From: 66-474 sp050737995
GTDB taxonomy: Bacteria; Pseudomonadota; Gammaproteobacteria; Xanthomonadales; Rhodanobacteraceae
Length of the DNA: 64,000 bases
NCBI GenBank assembly: GCA_050737995.1
Contig: JBOHYR010000077.1
Span: 50,956-114,955, forward strand
Direction of reading: 5' to 3'
In this document: positions 32,869-42,473 of the stretch, in pieces
How the letters are laid out: each line of letters starts with the position of its first letter
Numbering within the stretch: position 1 is the stretch's first letter
Position numbers and translations under genes: made by a program
The notes under the pieces: generated by a model
Databases searched by the model: none
What the model saw: the letters and a program-made list of their open reading frames with translations, nothing else
What the model was told of the DNA's origin: nothing

Positions 32869-34149
32869 ATGAAAATCGCACGTTCCCTGATGATGGCTTC
32901 CCTGGTTGCGTTCACCGGCGTGCTGTTCGCGCAAGCGATTCCGCCGGCGCCGCCGAAACCCGTGCCGACGATTCCGCAGGCGCCGATCCCGCCGGCGCCC
33001 CAACCCAATGCGGCTTCCTGGGTGTTGATGGATTACGCCAACGGCCAGATCCTGGCTTCCAGCAACATGGACGCGCGCCGCGCACCGGCCTCGCTGACCA
33101 AGATCATGACCGAGTACGTGGTCGACGCCGAACTCGCCGCCGGCAAGATCCACATGAACGACCAGGTCCACATCAGCGAACACGCCTGGCGCGCGGGTGG
33201 CGCCGGCACCGACGGTTCGACCAGCTTCCTCAAACTCAATTCGGAAGTGCCGCTGAAGGATCTGTTGTACGGCATGATCATCCAGTCCGGCAACGACGCC
33301 GCGATCGCACTGGCCGAACACGTAGCCGGCTCCGAGCAGGCCTTCGCCCAGATGATGAACACGTACGCGCAGCGGCTCGGCATGACCGGCACGCACTTCA
33401 GCAACGCCTCGGGTTATCCCGCGCCCGACCACTACAGCACCGCACGCGATATCGCGATCTTGTCGCGCGCGCTGATCAGGAACTTCCCCGAGGAATACAA
33501 GATTTCGGCAATCAAGTCGTTCCAGTGGAACGGCATCACCCAGCAGAATCGCAATAGCTTGCTGTGGACCGATTCGTCCGTTGACGGCATCAAGACCGGA
33601 TCGACCAAGGAAGCCGGCTACTGCCTCGCCGCCTCGGCGCTGCGCAACGGCATGCGCCTGATCGCGGTCACCATGGGCGGTCCCGACATGAACGCGGCAT
33701 CCACCGGCGACGAGGCCCTGTTCAACTGGGGTTTCAACTTCTACCGTACCCACAAGTTGTACGCCGCCGGCCAGGTACTGGCCACGCCGCGACTGTGGAA
33801 GGGCGACGCCAATACCGTCGACCTCGGCATCGCCGAGGACGCCTCCGTGACGATCCCGCGTGGCCAGTACGACAAGCTCAACGCCACGCTGGAAATGCCC
33901 GCGACGTTGATCGCCCCGTTCAAGAAAGGCCAGCAGGTTGGCACGCTGAAGGTGGCTTTCGACGGCAAACCGCTCGTCACCGAACCGCTGGTGGTGTTGA
34001 AGGACGCCCCGCAGGGCGGCTTCTTCAAGCGCCTGTGGGACGCGATCCTGCTGTGGTTCCACCACGGAAAGGGAACGACCACCACCCCGGCGCCCACCGT
34101 TTCGGTATCGTCGGCGTCCAGTGTCGCCGCGCCGGCCACACCGAAATAG
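32869..34149 (+). CDS. dacA: D-alanyl-D-alanine carboxypeptidase, penicillin-binding protein 5/6 (DacA/DacC)
   Basis: This 426-residue periplasmic enzyme has a signal peptide (about 1-22), a Pro-rich linker, and the S11 motifs Ser75-x-x-Lys78 (ASLTK), Ser140-Gly-Asn142 (QSGND) and Lys242-Thr-Gly244. A PBP5-type beta C-terminal domain and an amphipathic membrane-anchoring helix (FFKRLWDAILLWFHH) follow, then a Ser/Thr/Pro-rich tail. It trims the terminal D-Ala from peptidoglycan pentapeptides. The ATG at 32869 is supported by the signal peptide; the longer frame to 32719 crosses the repeats. It is followed at 8 bp by ybeD. Confidence 0.95.
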   Translation: MKIARSLMMASLVAFTGVLFAQAIPPAPPKPVPTIPQAPIPPAPQPNAASWVLMDYANGQILASSNMDARRAPASLTKIMTEYVVDAELAAGKIHMNDQVHISEHAWRAGGAGTDGSTSFLKLNSEVPLKDLLYGMIIQSGNDAAIALAEHVAGSEQAFAQMMNTYAQRLGMTGTHFSNASGYPAPDHYSTARDIAILSRALIRNFPEEYKISAIKSFQWNGITQQNRNSLLWTDSSVDGIKTGSTKEAGYCLAASALRNGMRLIAVTMGGPDMNAASTGDEALFNWGFNFYRTHKLYAAGQVLATPRLWKGDANTVDLGIAEDASVTIPRGQYDKLNATLEMPATLIAPFKKGQQVGTLKVAFDGKPLVTEPLVVLKDAPQGGFFKRLWDAILLWFHHGKGTTTTPAPTVSVSSASSVAAPATPK

Positions 34150-34157
34150 GAACCATC

Positions 34158-34445
34158 GTGCGTGAACTCAACGACATCGAGAAAAACGCAGGCCAGGGTT
34201 TCCAGTTCCCCGGCAGCTTCGAGATCACCGCGATGGGCAACGCCAATGCGAACCTGCGCGAGCGCGTGCAGGAAATCTTGCGCGAGCTCGGCCTGTCGGT
34301 ACTGGAAGCCAGCGTGCGCGAGCGATCCTCGCGCGAGGGCAATTACGTGTCGGTGAGTGTGGTGTTCACCTGTCCCTCGCGCGAGAAATACGACGCCGCG
34401 CACGCCGCGCTGCGCGCCGACCCGGATATCCGTTACACGCTGTGA
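34158..34445 (+). CDS. ybeD: YbeD family (UPF0250/DUF493) protein
   Basis: This 95-residue protein starts at GTG (VRELNDIEKNAGQGFQFPGSFEITAMGNA), preceded by AGGAA. The sequence 'FPGSFEITAMG' and 'YVSVSVVFTCPSREKYDAAHAALRADPDIRYTL' match the DUF493 family, a small ferredoxin-like fold. In many gammaproteobacteria it sits between dacA and lipB, as here. A regulatory (ACT-like) role linked to lipoylation has been suggested from conserved synteny; the activity is unproven. Confidence 0.9.
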   Translation: MRELNDIEKNAGQGFQFPGSFEITAMGNANANLRERVQEILRELGLSVLEASVRERSSREGNYVSVSVVFTCPSREKYDAAHAALRADPDIRYTL

Positions 34446-34474
34446 TGATGTCCATGCATGCACCTAATCCCTCC

Positions 34475-34556
34475 CCTCCGGAACGAAGGGGGTCGACGCG
34501 TCAGCGCCAGGGGGATGTGAAAGAGTCATCCCCTCGGTCCGCCTTCGTTCCGAAGG
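34475..34556. repeat. Inverted repeat between ybeD and lipB
   Basis: CCTCCGGAACGAAGG (34475-34489) and CCTTCGTTCCGAAGG (34542-34556) form arms with one mismatch around a 52-base loop. Each arm is itself partly palindromic. It lies in the short spacer and differs from the TCATTCCGG family; it may be another REP class or a processing site. Confidence 0.55.
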
Positions 34557-34589
34557 GGGAAGCTGTGAGCCTGGACGCCGCGCAATCCG

Positions 34590-35270
34590 ATGACGCCTGA
34601 CACCAGCCAATTCGAATCCCGGGAGCTGCTGATTCGCCGCCTTGGACGGCAGGCGTACCAACCTGTCTGGCACTCGATGCAGGCGTTCACCGACGAGCGC
34701 GGCCCCGACACGCCCGACGAGTTGTGGCTGGTCGAACACGATCCGGTTTTCACCCTGGGACAGGCCGGCAAGCCCGAACACGTCCTCGCACCCGGCGCGA
34801 TCCCGGTCATCCACGTCGACCGCGGCGGCCAGGTGACGTACCATGGCCCCGGCCAGATCGTCGCCTACCCGCTGCTGGATCTGCGCCGTCTGCACATCGG
34901 CGTGCGCGAGCTGGTCCGCCGGATCGAGCAGGCGCTCATCGACACGCTGGCTGAATGGAACATCCAGGCTGCGCGCCACGATGGCGCCCCCGGCGTATAT
35001 GTCGCGGACGCCAAGATCGCGGCGCTTGGCCTTCGGGTCCGGCGCGGCTGCTGTTTCCACGGCCTCGCCTTCAACGTCGCGATGGACCTGGAACCGTTCC
35101 AGCGCATCAATCCCTGCGGCTATGCAGGCCTCCGGGTCACGCAAATGCTAGACTTGGGCGGCCCGTCACGACTGGCGGACGTCGAGGAAGTACTGATTGC
35201 TCAGTTGGGCCGACAATTCGGACTGTCGCCGCAGGATGCGGATCCCGCTCTGCCCCGCGCTACCGCGTGA
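34590..35270 (+). CDS. lipB: Octanoyltransferase LipB (lipoate biosynthesis)
   Basis: This 226-residue protein has the LipB motif 'RGGQVTYHGPGQIVAYPLLDL' region (residues 78-98), the acyl-binding Lys142 (ADAKIAALG) and the nucleophile Cys176 (INPCGYAG). It transfers octanoyl from acyl carrier protein to lipoyl domains. The usual partner lipA does not follow; the next gene is the tail-specific protease, so lipoyl synthase is encoded elsewhere. No strong Shine-Dalgarno precedes the ATG at 34590, but the start fits the family. Confidence 0.95.
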   Translation: MTPDTSQFESRELLIRRLGRQAYQPVWHSMQAFTDERGPDTPDELWLVEHDPVFTLGQAGKPEHVLAPGAIPVIHVDRGGQVTYHGPGQIVAYPLLDLRRLHIGVRELVRRIEQALIDTLAEWNIQAARHDGAPGVYVADAKIAALGLRVRRGCCFHGLAFNVAMDLEPFQRINPCGYAGLRVTQMLDLGGPSRLADVEEVLIAQLGRQFGLSPQDADPALPRATA

Positions 35271-35448
35271 CCACCGGCCATATCCGGTCACCGCGTTTTC
35301 CGTTACCTTGGCGTTGGGCCGCGCCCAGACGAGTCTCATCCACCCGAACCACGCAGCCGAACGCGCCAGCGAACGGCTGCGCATTTTTTCATTACCCATC
35401 GCGCCCCGGCGCATGCGACCGGCCTGACCGGCCGCCCAAGGAAAGTCC

Positions 35449-37803
35449 ATGTTGCAGCGTGTTTTCGTTGTCCTGATTGCCATCGTCGTTTCACTCGGTG
35501 CACGTGCCGAAACCGCCGCGCCCTCGTCCGCGGCTGCCTGCCCGGCTTCGTCCGCCAGCGTGCTGGCCACGCCGGTCGCGAAGTACAAGATGACGCCGGC
35601 GAAGGTGCTGAAGCCGACCGCAGCGCAAGGGCAAGCGGCGATCCTCGCCGCGCGTCTGCTGACACGCTTTCAGTACGAAGCGCTGCCGCTCGACGACGCG
35701 ATGTCGCAGAAGATATTCACGGCCTACTTCAAGGCCCTGGATGGCAGCAAGCTGTTCTTCACCCAGCAGGACATCGACAAGTTCGCGCCCGACCGCACCA
35801 AGCTCGACGACGCCATCTGGAACGGCGACATGTCTATCCCGTTCCAGATCTTCAACCTCTACGAGAAACGGTCGGGCGAACGCACCGCCTACGCGCTGGC
35901 GTTGCTGAAGAAGGGCTTCGACCTCGACACCAACGCCACCTATACCTTCGACCGCGACAAGGCGCCGTGGGCCAAGGACACCGCCGCGCTGGATGAGTTG
36001 TGGACGAAACGCGTCGAGAACGACTGGATCCGCCTTAAGCTCGCGGGCAAGGACAATGCCGAAATCCGCAGGACGCTGTCGCGGCGCTACGAGAATTATC
36101 TCGATCGCGTGCACCAGCTCGACAGCGAGGACGTGTTCCAGACTTTCATGAACGCGTACGCGATGGCGATCGACCCGCACACCAATTACTTCGGGCCGCG
36201 CGCCAGCCAGAACTTCGACATCACCATGAAGCTGTCGCTGGAAGGCATCGGCGCGGTGCTGCAGGAACACGACGAGTACACCGTGATCCGCGAAGTCGTT
36301 CCGGGCGGCCCTGCCGCGAAATCCAGCAAGCTCGAGGTCGGCGACAAGATCGTCGGCGTGGGCCAGGGCCAATGTGGCGCGATCATGGATGTGGTCGGGT
36401 GGCGCATCGACGACGTGGTCGCCAAGATCCGCGGCCACAAGGGCACCGTGGTGCGGCTGGAAGTCCTGCCCGCCGAGGGCGGTCCGGACGCGAAACCGGT
36501 CATTGTCAAGATGGTGCGCAAGAAGGTCACCATCGCCGATTCGGCGGCCAAGAAGAAGGTGATCGATGTCAAGGAAGGCGGCCGCACGCTCAAGGTCGGC
36601 ATCATCGATCTGCCGAGCTTCTACGAAGACTTCGCCGCGGCGCAACGTGGCGATCCCGACTACAAAAGTGCCACGCGCGACGTGGCCAAGCTGCTGGCCG
36701 AACTCAAGAAGGACAAGGTCAGCGCAGTGATCGTCGATCTGCGCGACAACGGCGGCGGCTCGCTGAGCGAAGCAGTGAATCTGTCCGGCCTGTTCATCGG
36801 CAAGGGCCCGGTCGTGCAGGTGCGCGACAACCGCGGCCAGGTCGAGGAGAAGGATTCCGACGAGACGATGGACTGGACGGGCCCGATGGCTGTGCTGGTC
36901 AACCGCGGTTCGGCGTCGGCCAGCGAGATCTTCACCGCTGCGATCCAGGATTACGGCCGCGGCCTGATCATCGGCGAACAGACCTTCGGCAAGGGCACGG
37001 TGCAGATCCTCAACAACCTCGACCGGCTCGCGATGAACGACAAGCCGGCCTTCGGCGAACTCAAGATGACCATCGCCGAGTTCTTCCGCGTCAATGGCGA
37101 TTCGACGCAATTGCACGGGGTCACACCGGACATCAAGTTTCCGCACAGCATCGGTTACAAGGACTACGGCGAATCCAGCTATCCGAACGCGCTGAAGTGG
37201 ACCCACATCGATCCGGCCGATTACACGCCCGTCGCCGACCAGAAACCCCTGATCGCGCCGCTGACGCAGGAACACGACGCACGCGCCCAGAACGATCCCG
37301 CCTGGAAACTGCTGCTGGACGAACTGGCCGCTGCGCGCAAACTGCACGACCAGAAAAGCATATCGCTCAACTACAAGGTGCGCGAAAGCGAGCGCAAACA
37401 GCAGGACGAACAGGATGCGGCCTTCAAGAAACGCCGCGAGGCGCTGGGCGACGTGTCCGCGATCAGCCTCGAACCGGACGACGGGCTGACCCCCGGCGAG
37501 CGCAACGTCAAGGCGTCCGTCGCGCGCGAAAAGGCCGCCAAGCAGGCCAAGGACATCGAACTCGATGAAGCCGCGCACATCATGGCGGATGAAGTGTCGT
37601 TGCTCGACAAGCAAACTACCCTTGCGCACGAAGCCTTGCCGAAACAGGATTTCACCAAATCGCTGTCGTTGACCAGTGCGGGCGCTTCCTCGGCACCGCC
37701 CGCGGCGCCCTCCAAACCTGCACCGGCTGCCGCGCCGGTTCCTGCGTCTGCCCCATTCAGCGCGCCCGCGTCCGTACCCGCCAGCGCAAGCAGTTCGCAC
37801 TGA
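35449..37803 (+). CDS. prc: Tail-specific carboxy-terminal protease Prc/CtpA (S41)
   Basis: This 784-residue exported protein has a signal peptide (about 1-21), a helical N-terminal domain ('LDGSKLFFTQQDIDKF'), a PDZ domain (about 255-345) and the S41 catalytic block 'NRGSASASEIF' with nucleophile at about Ser490. The lysine of 'FGKGTVQ' is Lys515. A DUF3340-like C-terminal region (about 590-720) and an Ala/Pro/Ser tail follow. It degrades periplasmic proteins from the C-terminus and trims lipoprotein-associated substrates. AAGGAA precedes the ATG. It is about 100 residues longer than E. coli Prc, mostly through the tail. Confidence 0.94.
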   Translation: MLQRVFVVLIAIVVSLGARAETAAPSSAAACPASSASVLATPVAKYKMTPAKVLKPTAAQGQAAILAARLLTRFQYEALPLDDAMSQKIFTAYFKALDGSKLFFTQQDIDKFAPDRTKLDDAIWNGDMSIPFQIFNLYEKRSGERTAYALALLKKGFDLDTNATYTFDRDKAPWAKDTAALDELWTKRVENDWIRLKLAGKDNAEIRRTLSRRYENYLDRVHQLDSEDVFQTFMNAYAMAIDPHTNYFGPRASQNFDITMKLSLEGIGAVLQEHDEYTVIREVVPGGPAAKSSKLEVGDKIVGVGQGQCGAIMDVVGWRIDDVVAKIRGHKGTVVRLEVLPAEGGPDAKPVIVKMVRKKVTIADSAAKKKVIDVKEGGRTLKVGIIDLPSFYEDFAAAQRGDPDYKSATRDVAKLLAELKKDKVSAVIVDLRDNGGGSLSEAVNLSGLFIGKGPVVQVRDNRGQVEEKDSDETMDWTGPMAVLVNRGSASASEIFTAAIQDYGRGLIIGEQTFGKGTVQILNNLDRLAMNDKPAFGELKMTIAEFFRVNGDSTQLHGVTPDIKFPHSIGYKDYGESSYPNALKWTHIDPADYTPVADQKPLIAPLTQEHDARAQNDPAWKLLLDELAAARKLHDQKSISLNYKVRESERKQQDEQDAAFKKRREALGDVSAISLEPDDGLTPGERNVKASVAREKAAKQAKDIELDEAAHIMADEVSLLDKQTTLAHEALPKQDFTKSLSLTSAGASSAPPAAPSKPAPAAAPVPASAPFSAPASVPASASSSH

Positions 37804-37981
37804 CTTTTTCTGATCGCGCTCGCTCCCGCCGCTTGGCGGGAGTCGAGGCGCGACCACGATTCCTTATGGAGGTCGCGCGCGATTCGCAGCGGTCTCGAAT
37901 GACGCTTGCTCCACCTTCCATGGAAGGGCGCGCACCGAACGACACGGCCTGGACGCTGCGCCATCCCGGGCGCATGCCGGG

Positions 37982-39157
37982 TTAGGCTGAGATCGCCAGC
38001 CTCTCCGAGCGATAGACCATCGCCGTGATCGCGCCCAGGACCAATGCGACCCCGAACCCGCACAACAGCGCGAGCCCGATGTCGCCCGCGTGCACGGGAT
38101 TGCCGCGCAGTAGGTCGCTCACCCCGATTTGCTGGCCGAGCAGCGGCACCGCGTACATCCAGTGCGCGGGTTTCACCGGCATGAAGCTCATCAGCAGCGA
38201 CGGCAGGATCGGCAGAATCATCAGCAAGCCGAGATACGTTTGCGCTTCGCGGTAGCTCTTGGCGAACGCGGCAACCAGCGTTTCGAGTACGGCAAACACT
38301 GCAATCAGCGGCAACTCGAGCAGGATCGCGTCTGCGATGAACGCGGGACCGAGGTCGAACGCCATGCCGAGCTTCTCTGCCGGCATGAACTTGCCGGCGA
38401 TCGAAAAGGCCACCGCGGTCAATACCAGGCTGGCCAGGGAGAATGTGCAGATCGCACCGAGCTTGCCGATCAGGATTCGCCAGCGCGCCACCGGATTGGC
38501 AAATAACGGCTCCAGCGATTGCCGCTCGCGTTCGCCGGCGGTCAGATCGATGGCGAGGTACATGCCACCGATATAGATCGCGATCACGAAGAAGTACGGA
38601 AGGATGCCGAGCGCAAGGCCCGCGCGCGATTGCGGCGTGGACTGGTCGCGCTTGCTGACGACCACCGGTGCGGCGATGCCGGGTGAAAGCCCTCGCGCCA
38701 GCAACCGCAAGGCGCCTTGCTGACGGCTGTAATTCTTCAGCATGTCCTCCAGGCGTTCCCGCGGCGTGCTGGCGCCCATTTGCGAAGCGTCGTAGATCAG
38801 CTCGACCTGCGCGGGCTTGCCCGCCATCCAGGCCTTGCCGAAACTGGCGGGAATGCGCAGCACGACGTCCGTATCACGGTCGCGCACGGCCTTGTCGGGA
38901 TTGGCGATCGGCGGCTGCGGGACGAGCCCCTGCTGCTTCAACGCGCCGATCAGATTGGGTGCGTATTCGGCGCCGATCACAGGCACCTTCAGCGGGCCCT
39001 CGGCCTTTTTCATCTCGCGGCCGACCATGGTGTTCATCAGCACCACGAACAAAACCGGCCCGATCAGCGGCCCATAGACCAACGCGCTGAATACCGTGCG
39101 TTTGTCGCGCAGGTTTTCCCGGACTTCCTTCCACAGAATCGTCAGCATCGCCTTCAT
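37982..39157 (-). CDS. ABC-2 type transporter permease (NatB-like)
   Basis: This 391-residue protein starts 'MLTILWKEVRENLRDKRTVFSALVYGPLIGPVLF' (first TM). It has a large extracytoplasmic domain (about 45-180), then five TM segments with 'ERERQSLEPLFANPVARW', the layout of NatB and related ABC-2 exporter permeases. It pairs with the ATPase gene 90 bp upstream. NatAB exports Na+ in Bacillus; related systems export peptides or antibiotics, so the substrate is open. The stop overlaps a REP-like 'CCCGGGCGCATGCCGGG' palindrome. Confidence 0.88.
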   Translation of the reverse strand: MKAMLTILWKEVRENLRDKRTVFSALVYGPLIGPVLFVVLMNTMVGREMKKAEGPLKVPVIGAEYAPNLIGALKQQGLVPQPPIANPDKAVRDRDTDVVLRIPASFGKAWMAGKPAQVELIYDASQMGASTPRERLEDMLKNYSRQQGALRLLARGLSPGIAAPVVVSKRDQSTPQSRAGLALGILPYFFVIAIYIGGMYLAIDLTAGERERQSLEPLFANPVARWRILIGKLGAICTFSLASLVLTAVAFSIAGKFMPAEKLGMAFDLGPAFIADAILLELPLIAVFAVLETLVAAFAKSYREAQTYLGLLMILPILPSLLMSFMPVKPAHWMYAVPLLGQQIGVSDLLRGNPVHAGDIGLALLCGFGVALVLGAITAMVYRSERLAISA

Positions 39158-39247
39158 GCGGCGCTCCCCGTTTGTCGCGGTGTCCCGTGTGTGGTCATGC
39201 CCATGCCGCGCTCTCCAATGACCGCGATTTCCCGCCTCTTGGCGCGC

Positions 39248-39978
<731 letters not shown>

Positions 39979-39982
<4 letters not shown>

Positions 39983-41601
39983 GGCGCGGCTCCATTGAAA
40001 TTGACGAATGCCGGAATCGGGCCTAGCCGATCGAGGCATTTCGCATCCAGTTGTTTGGGCTGTCGCTTGTCGATGAATTGTTCGACCAAGTTCGGCATGC
40101 AGCCGGCGTTGATGGCCTCGGCATGGCCCATGCCCTTGACCACCAGCGAGCGACCGTCCGACAGACCGTCAAGCACCTCGGCGGCATAACTCGGCGGGGT
40201 GACCGGATCGCGTTCGCCCGAAATCAACAGCGTCGGGAGCGAGGACTTGAACGGTGCATGGAAGTCCTTCGGCATCGGCCCGTGCGGCCAGACTTTGCAC
40301 TCGGCCATGAAGCCTGCGATCAACTGGTTGCCCAGCAGTGTGTCGGCATCCTGCGGACGCGGTTTCAGCAGCGACGCGTCTTCGGTGCACAGCACCGACA
40401 GCTGCATGCCGCCATTCATCGACCCGGACAGATCGCCGGTCAGCAACTGCGACTGGCCCATCAACGGTGCGTAGTCGCCCTTGGATGCCTCGTTTACCGC
40501 CAGCGGCAACAGCGCCGCGGTGGCTGAGGAATAGGCGAAGAAGCGCACCACGCCCGCCAACGTATCCGCGGTGAGCGGACGCGTGATCGGTTTGTAGCTG
40601 TAGGGATCCTCGAAGGTGACTTCGACCGGCGGTCCGGATTTCAGCTTGGCGTGCAGTTGCTGCAAGGTCGCATACCAGTCACCGAATGCCTTCTTGCAGG
40701 CCGGCGTCGCATCGCAAGCGGCAGCCTGCAATTTCAGCGCATGCTGCAACGCCTCAGCGAAAGTTGCTCCGAGGATCATCTGGTTCGGCACCACGCCATC
40801 CAGCACGATGCTGCGTACCGCATCGGGATGCGCACTGGCGTAATGCTGAGCCATGCGGGTGCCGTAGGACACGCCGACCAGATCCAGCTTCGGTGCGCCC
40901 AGCGCTTCACGCAACGCTTCGAGGTCCGCGACCGCATCGGTGGTGGTGTAGTAACGCGGGTCGGAAGTCTTTTGCACTTCCGTAGCACACTTGGCCACAA
41001 GGTCCGCGCGCTGTTCGGGCGTCGTGACGATGCTGGCGAGCTTTTTCATCTGTTTTTCGAGCGCCGGACAGGTGAGCGGATGTGAACTGCCGGTGCCGCG
41101 CTGGTCCAGCAGCAACAGATCGTGATGCTTCAGCAAAGATGCGAACGCGGGCGCCATGTCGGGATAGGTCTCGATCGCCGATTGACCCGGGCCACCCGCG
41201 AGGTACACCACCAGGTCTTTTTCAGGAACCGCCGAATCGCTCTTGATGATCGCGAGCTTCAGCTCGATCCTGCGCGATTTCGGATCGGCACGGTTTTCGG
41301 GCACCGGGAATTTCGTGCAGAACGCGGCGATGGTCGCCGCCGAACCCTGACGCTTCAATTCACAAGCCGTCAGCGCAAGCTTGCCGACTTTCATGGTCGC
41401 TGGCGGCGCCGGTTTGACCGGCTTGACCGGCACGCTGGATGCCGACCCTGGCGGTGCAGCCGCGCTGCCGTTCGCGGCCGCATCCGTGGTCGGCGTTGAG
41501 GTGTTCTGCGAGTGGTTTTTGCTCCACCACTGCCAACCGAATACGCCTACCGCGACGACCACAACGGCGATCCGGAGGAGCATGCGCGGATTCGTCTTCA
41601 T
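39979..41601 (-). CDS. Alpha/beta-hydrolase, tripeptidyl aminopeptidase (TAP) / proline iminopeptidase-like
   Basis: This 540-residue protein has an N-terminal signal anchor (LRIAVVVVAVGVFGWQWW) and an Ala/Pro/Ser linker, so it is probably periplasmic and membrane-tethered. The hydrolase core shows an oxyanion 'VVYLAGGPGQS', the nucleophile elbow GVSYGTR, Asp in 'SGERDPVTPPSYA' and His in 'VKGMGHAEAINAGC'. The C-terminal TAP-like domain is typical of SlpD/SlpE tripeptidyl aminopeptidases. Its ATG directly abuts the XRE regulator stop (TGAATG) and its end overlaps natA. It is thus in one tightly coupled operon with a regulator and an ABC exporter; peptides may be the shared theme. Confidence 0.88.
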
Positions 41602-41802
41602 TCAGTGTCCCTCATCCGGTTCGAACATCGATTCAATGCGTTGCTTGAACAGCCGCGCCAGCTTGAACGCCAACGGCAGGCTGGGATCGTACTTGCCGGT
41701 CTCGATTGCATTGATCGTCTGGCGCGACACGTCGAGATGCCCACCCAGCGTGGCCTGAGACCAGCCATGCCTCTCGCGCAGCTCGCGCACGCGGTTTTTC
41801 AT
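41602..41802 (-). CDS. Small XRE-family HTH regulator
   Basis: This 66-residue protein consists almost entirely of a helix-turn-helix: 'MKNRVRELRERHGWSQATLGGHLDVSRQTINAIETGKYDPSLPLAFKLARLF'. It belongs to the YozG-like minimal Cro/CI type. Its ATG overlaps the stop of the upstream membrane-protein gene (TGATG), and its stop abuts the next ATG. Two TGTCAA-N6-TTGACA palindromes at the operon promoter are the natural candidate binding sites, implying autoregulation. Confidence 0.9.
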   Translation of the reverse strand: MKNRVRELRERHGWSQATLGGHLDVSRQTINAIETGKYDPSLPLAFKLARLFKQRIESMFEPDEGH

Positions 41803-42218
41803 CAGCAGCCCCAGACATCCCAAGCTCCGGTCATCTTGCGGTTCAATCCCAGCCGGGTTAATCCATAGACCAGGCACAAGACCGGGAATACCCAGAACAA
41901 CTCGCTTCCATCGCCGTGCCAGACCTTGGCCATGGCGAGAAACCCCGCGATCAGGCAGGCCGTCCCGACCAGCGCCGTGGCAACTCCCAATGCGATCAGA
42001 TGCAGGCGTTGCTCCAGTTCATCGGCAAACATCACGCGACGCGCCATCAGCCAGACTACCCATGTCACCGGCACGGTCGGGCTCACCGCCAGCAGGATCT
42101 TCCACGTAACGTTGTGGGCATCGCGCGCATATGGCCAGACGAATGCCGTCAGCACGACATAGATCGTCATCAACAGCGCTACATAAACCTTGAATCGCCT
42201 GGAATTGAAGCGTGCCAT
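41802..42218 (-). CDS. Four-TM membrane protein paired with XRE regulator
   Basis: This 138-residue protein has four hydrophobic segments (about 10-30, 38-60, 75-98 and 105-125) linked by short basic loops (MARRVMFADELEQRLHLIALG). It is the first gene of the operon, preceded by AGAGGACGGG. Small membrane protein plus minimal XRE regulator pairs are common in bacteria and the membrane partner may sense a signal or sequester the regulator. No family name can be given. Confidence 0.78.
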   Translation of the reverse strand: MARFNSRRFKVYVALLMTIYVVLTAFVWPYARDAHNVTWKILLAVSPTVPVTWVVWLMARRVMFADELEQRLHLIALGVATALVGTACLIAGFLAMAKVWHGDGSELFWVFPVLCLVYGLTRLGLNRKMTGAWDVWGC

Positions 42219-42234
42219 CCCGTCCTCTGGGTTG

Positions 42235-42252
42235 TGTCAAGCAGACTTGACA
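42235..42252. promoter_or_regulatory. Operator palindrome 1 (candidate XRE site)
   Basis: TGTCAAGCAGACTTGACA has perfect 7-bp arms around CAGA. It lies 17 bp upstream of the membrane-protein ATG, overlapping the probable transcription start region, and shares the TGTCAA-N6-TTGACA form with the second site. Confidence 0.75.
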
Positions 42253-42280
42253 ACGCGACGATAACCGACGTTTTTGGCTG

Positions 42281-42298
42281 TGTCAAACATACTTGACA
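42281..42298. promoter_or_regulatory. Operator palindrome 2 overlapping -35 (candidate XRE site)
   Basis: TGTCAAACATACTTGACA has 6-bp arms. On the minus strand its right half supplies TTGACA, which, with TATCGT 17 bases later, gives a plausible sigma-70 promoter for the operon. Its start lies 46 bp from operator 1. Binding here would block the -35 element. Confidence 0.7.
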
Positions 42299-42473
42299 CA
42301 CCGCGCCCAGGTGCGACTGCTTCCAAAAAATCCGACCTCCCGCTATCGCTGTCGGCACAGGTGCGTCCTTTTCGGGCTGGCGTCCGGGTACGTTTACGCG
42401 CGCGGCGCAAACCGCGACAATGGTGCGATTGCCCACGTTCTCGTGCGGCGCACCGTCCACGCAGGAGTCCCCC

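Noticed and set aside
37823..37842. CTCCCGCC-GCTT-GGCGGGAG as a terminator for prc or natB
   Set aside because: The stem is good but no T-run follows on either strand in the correct direction; left as a possible Rho-assisted or REP-type hairpin.
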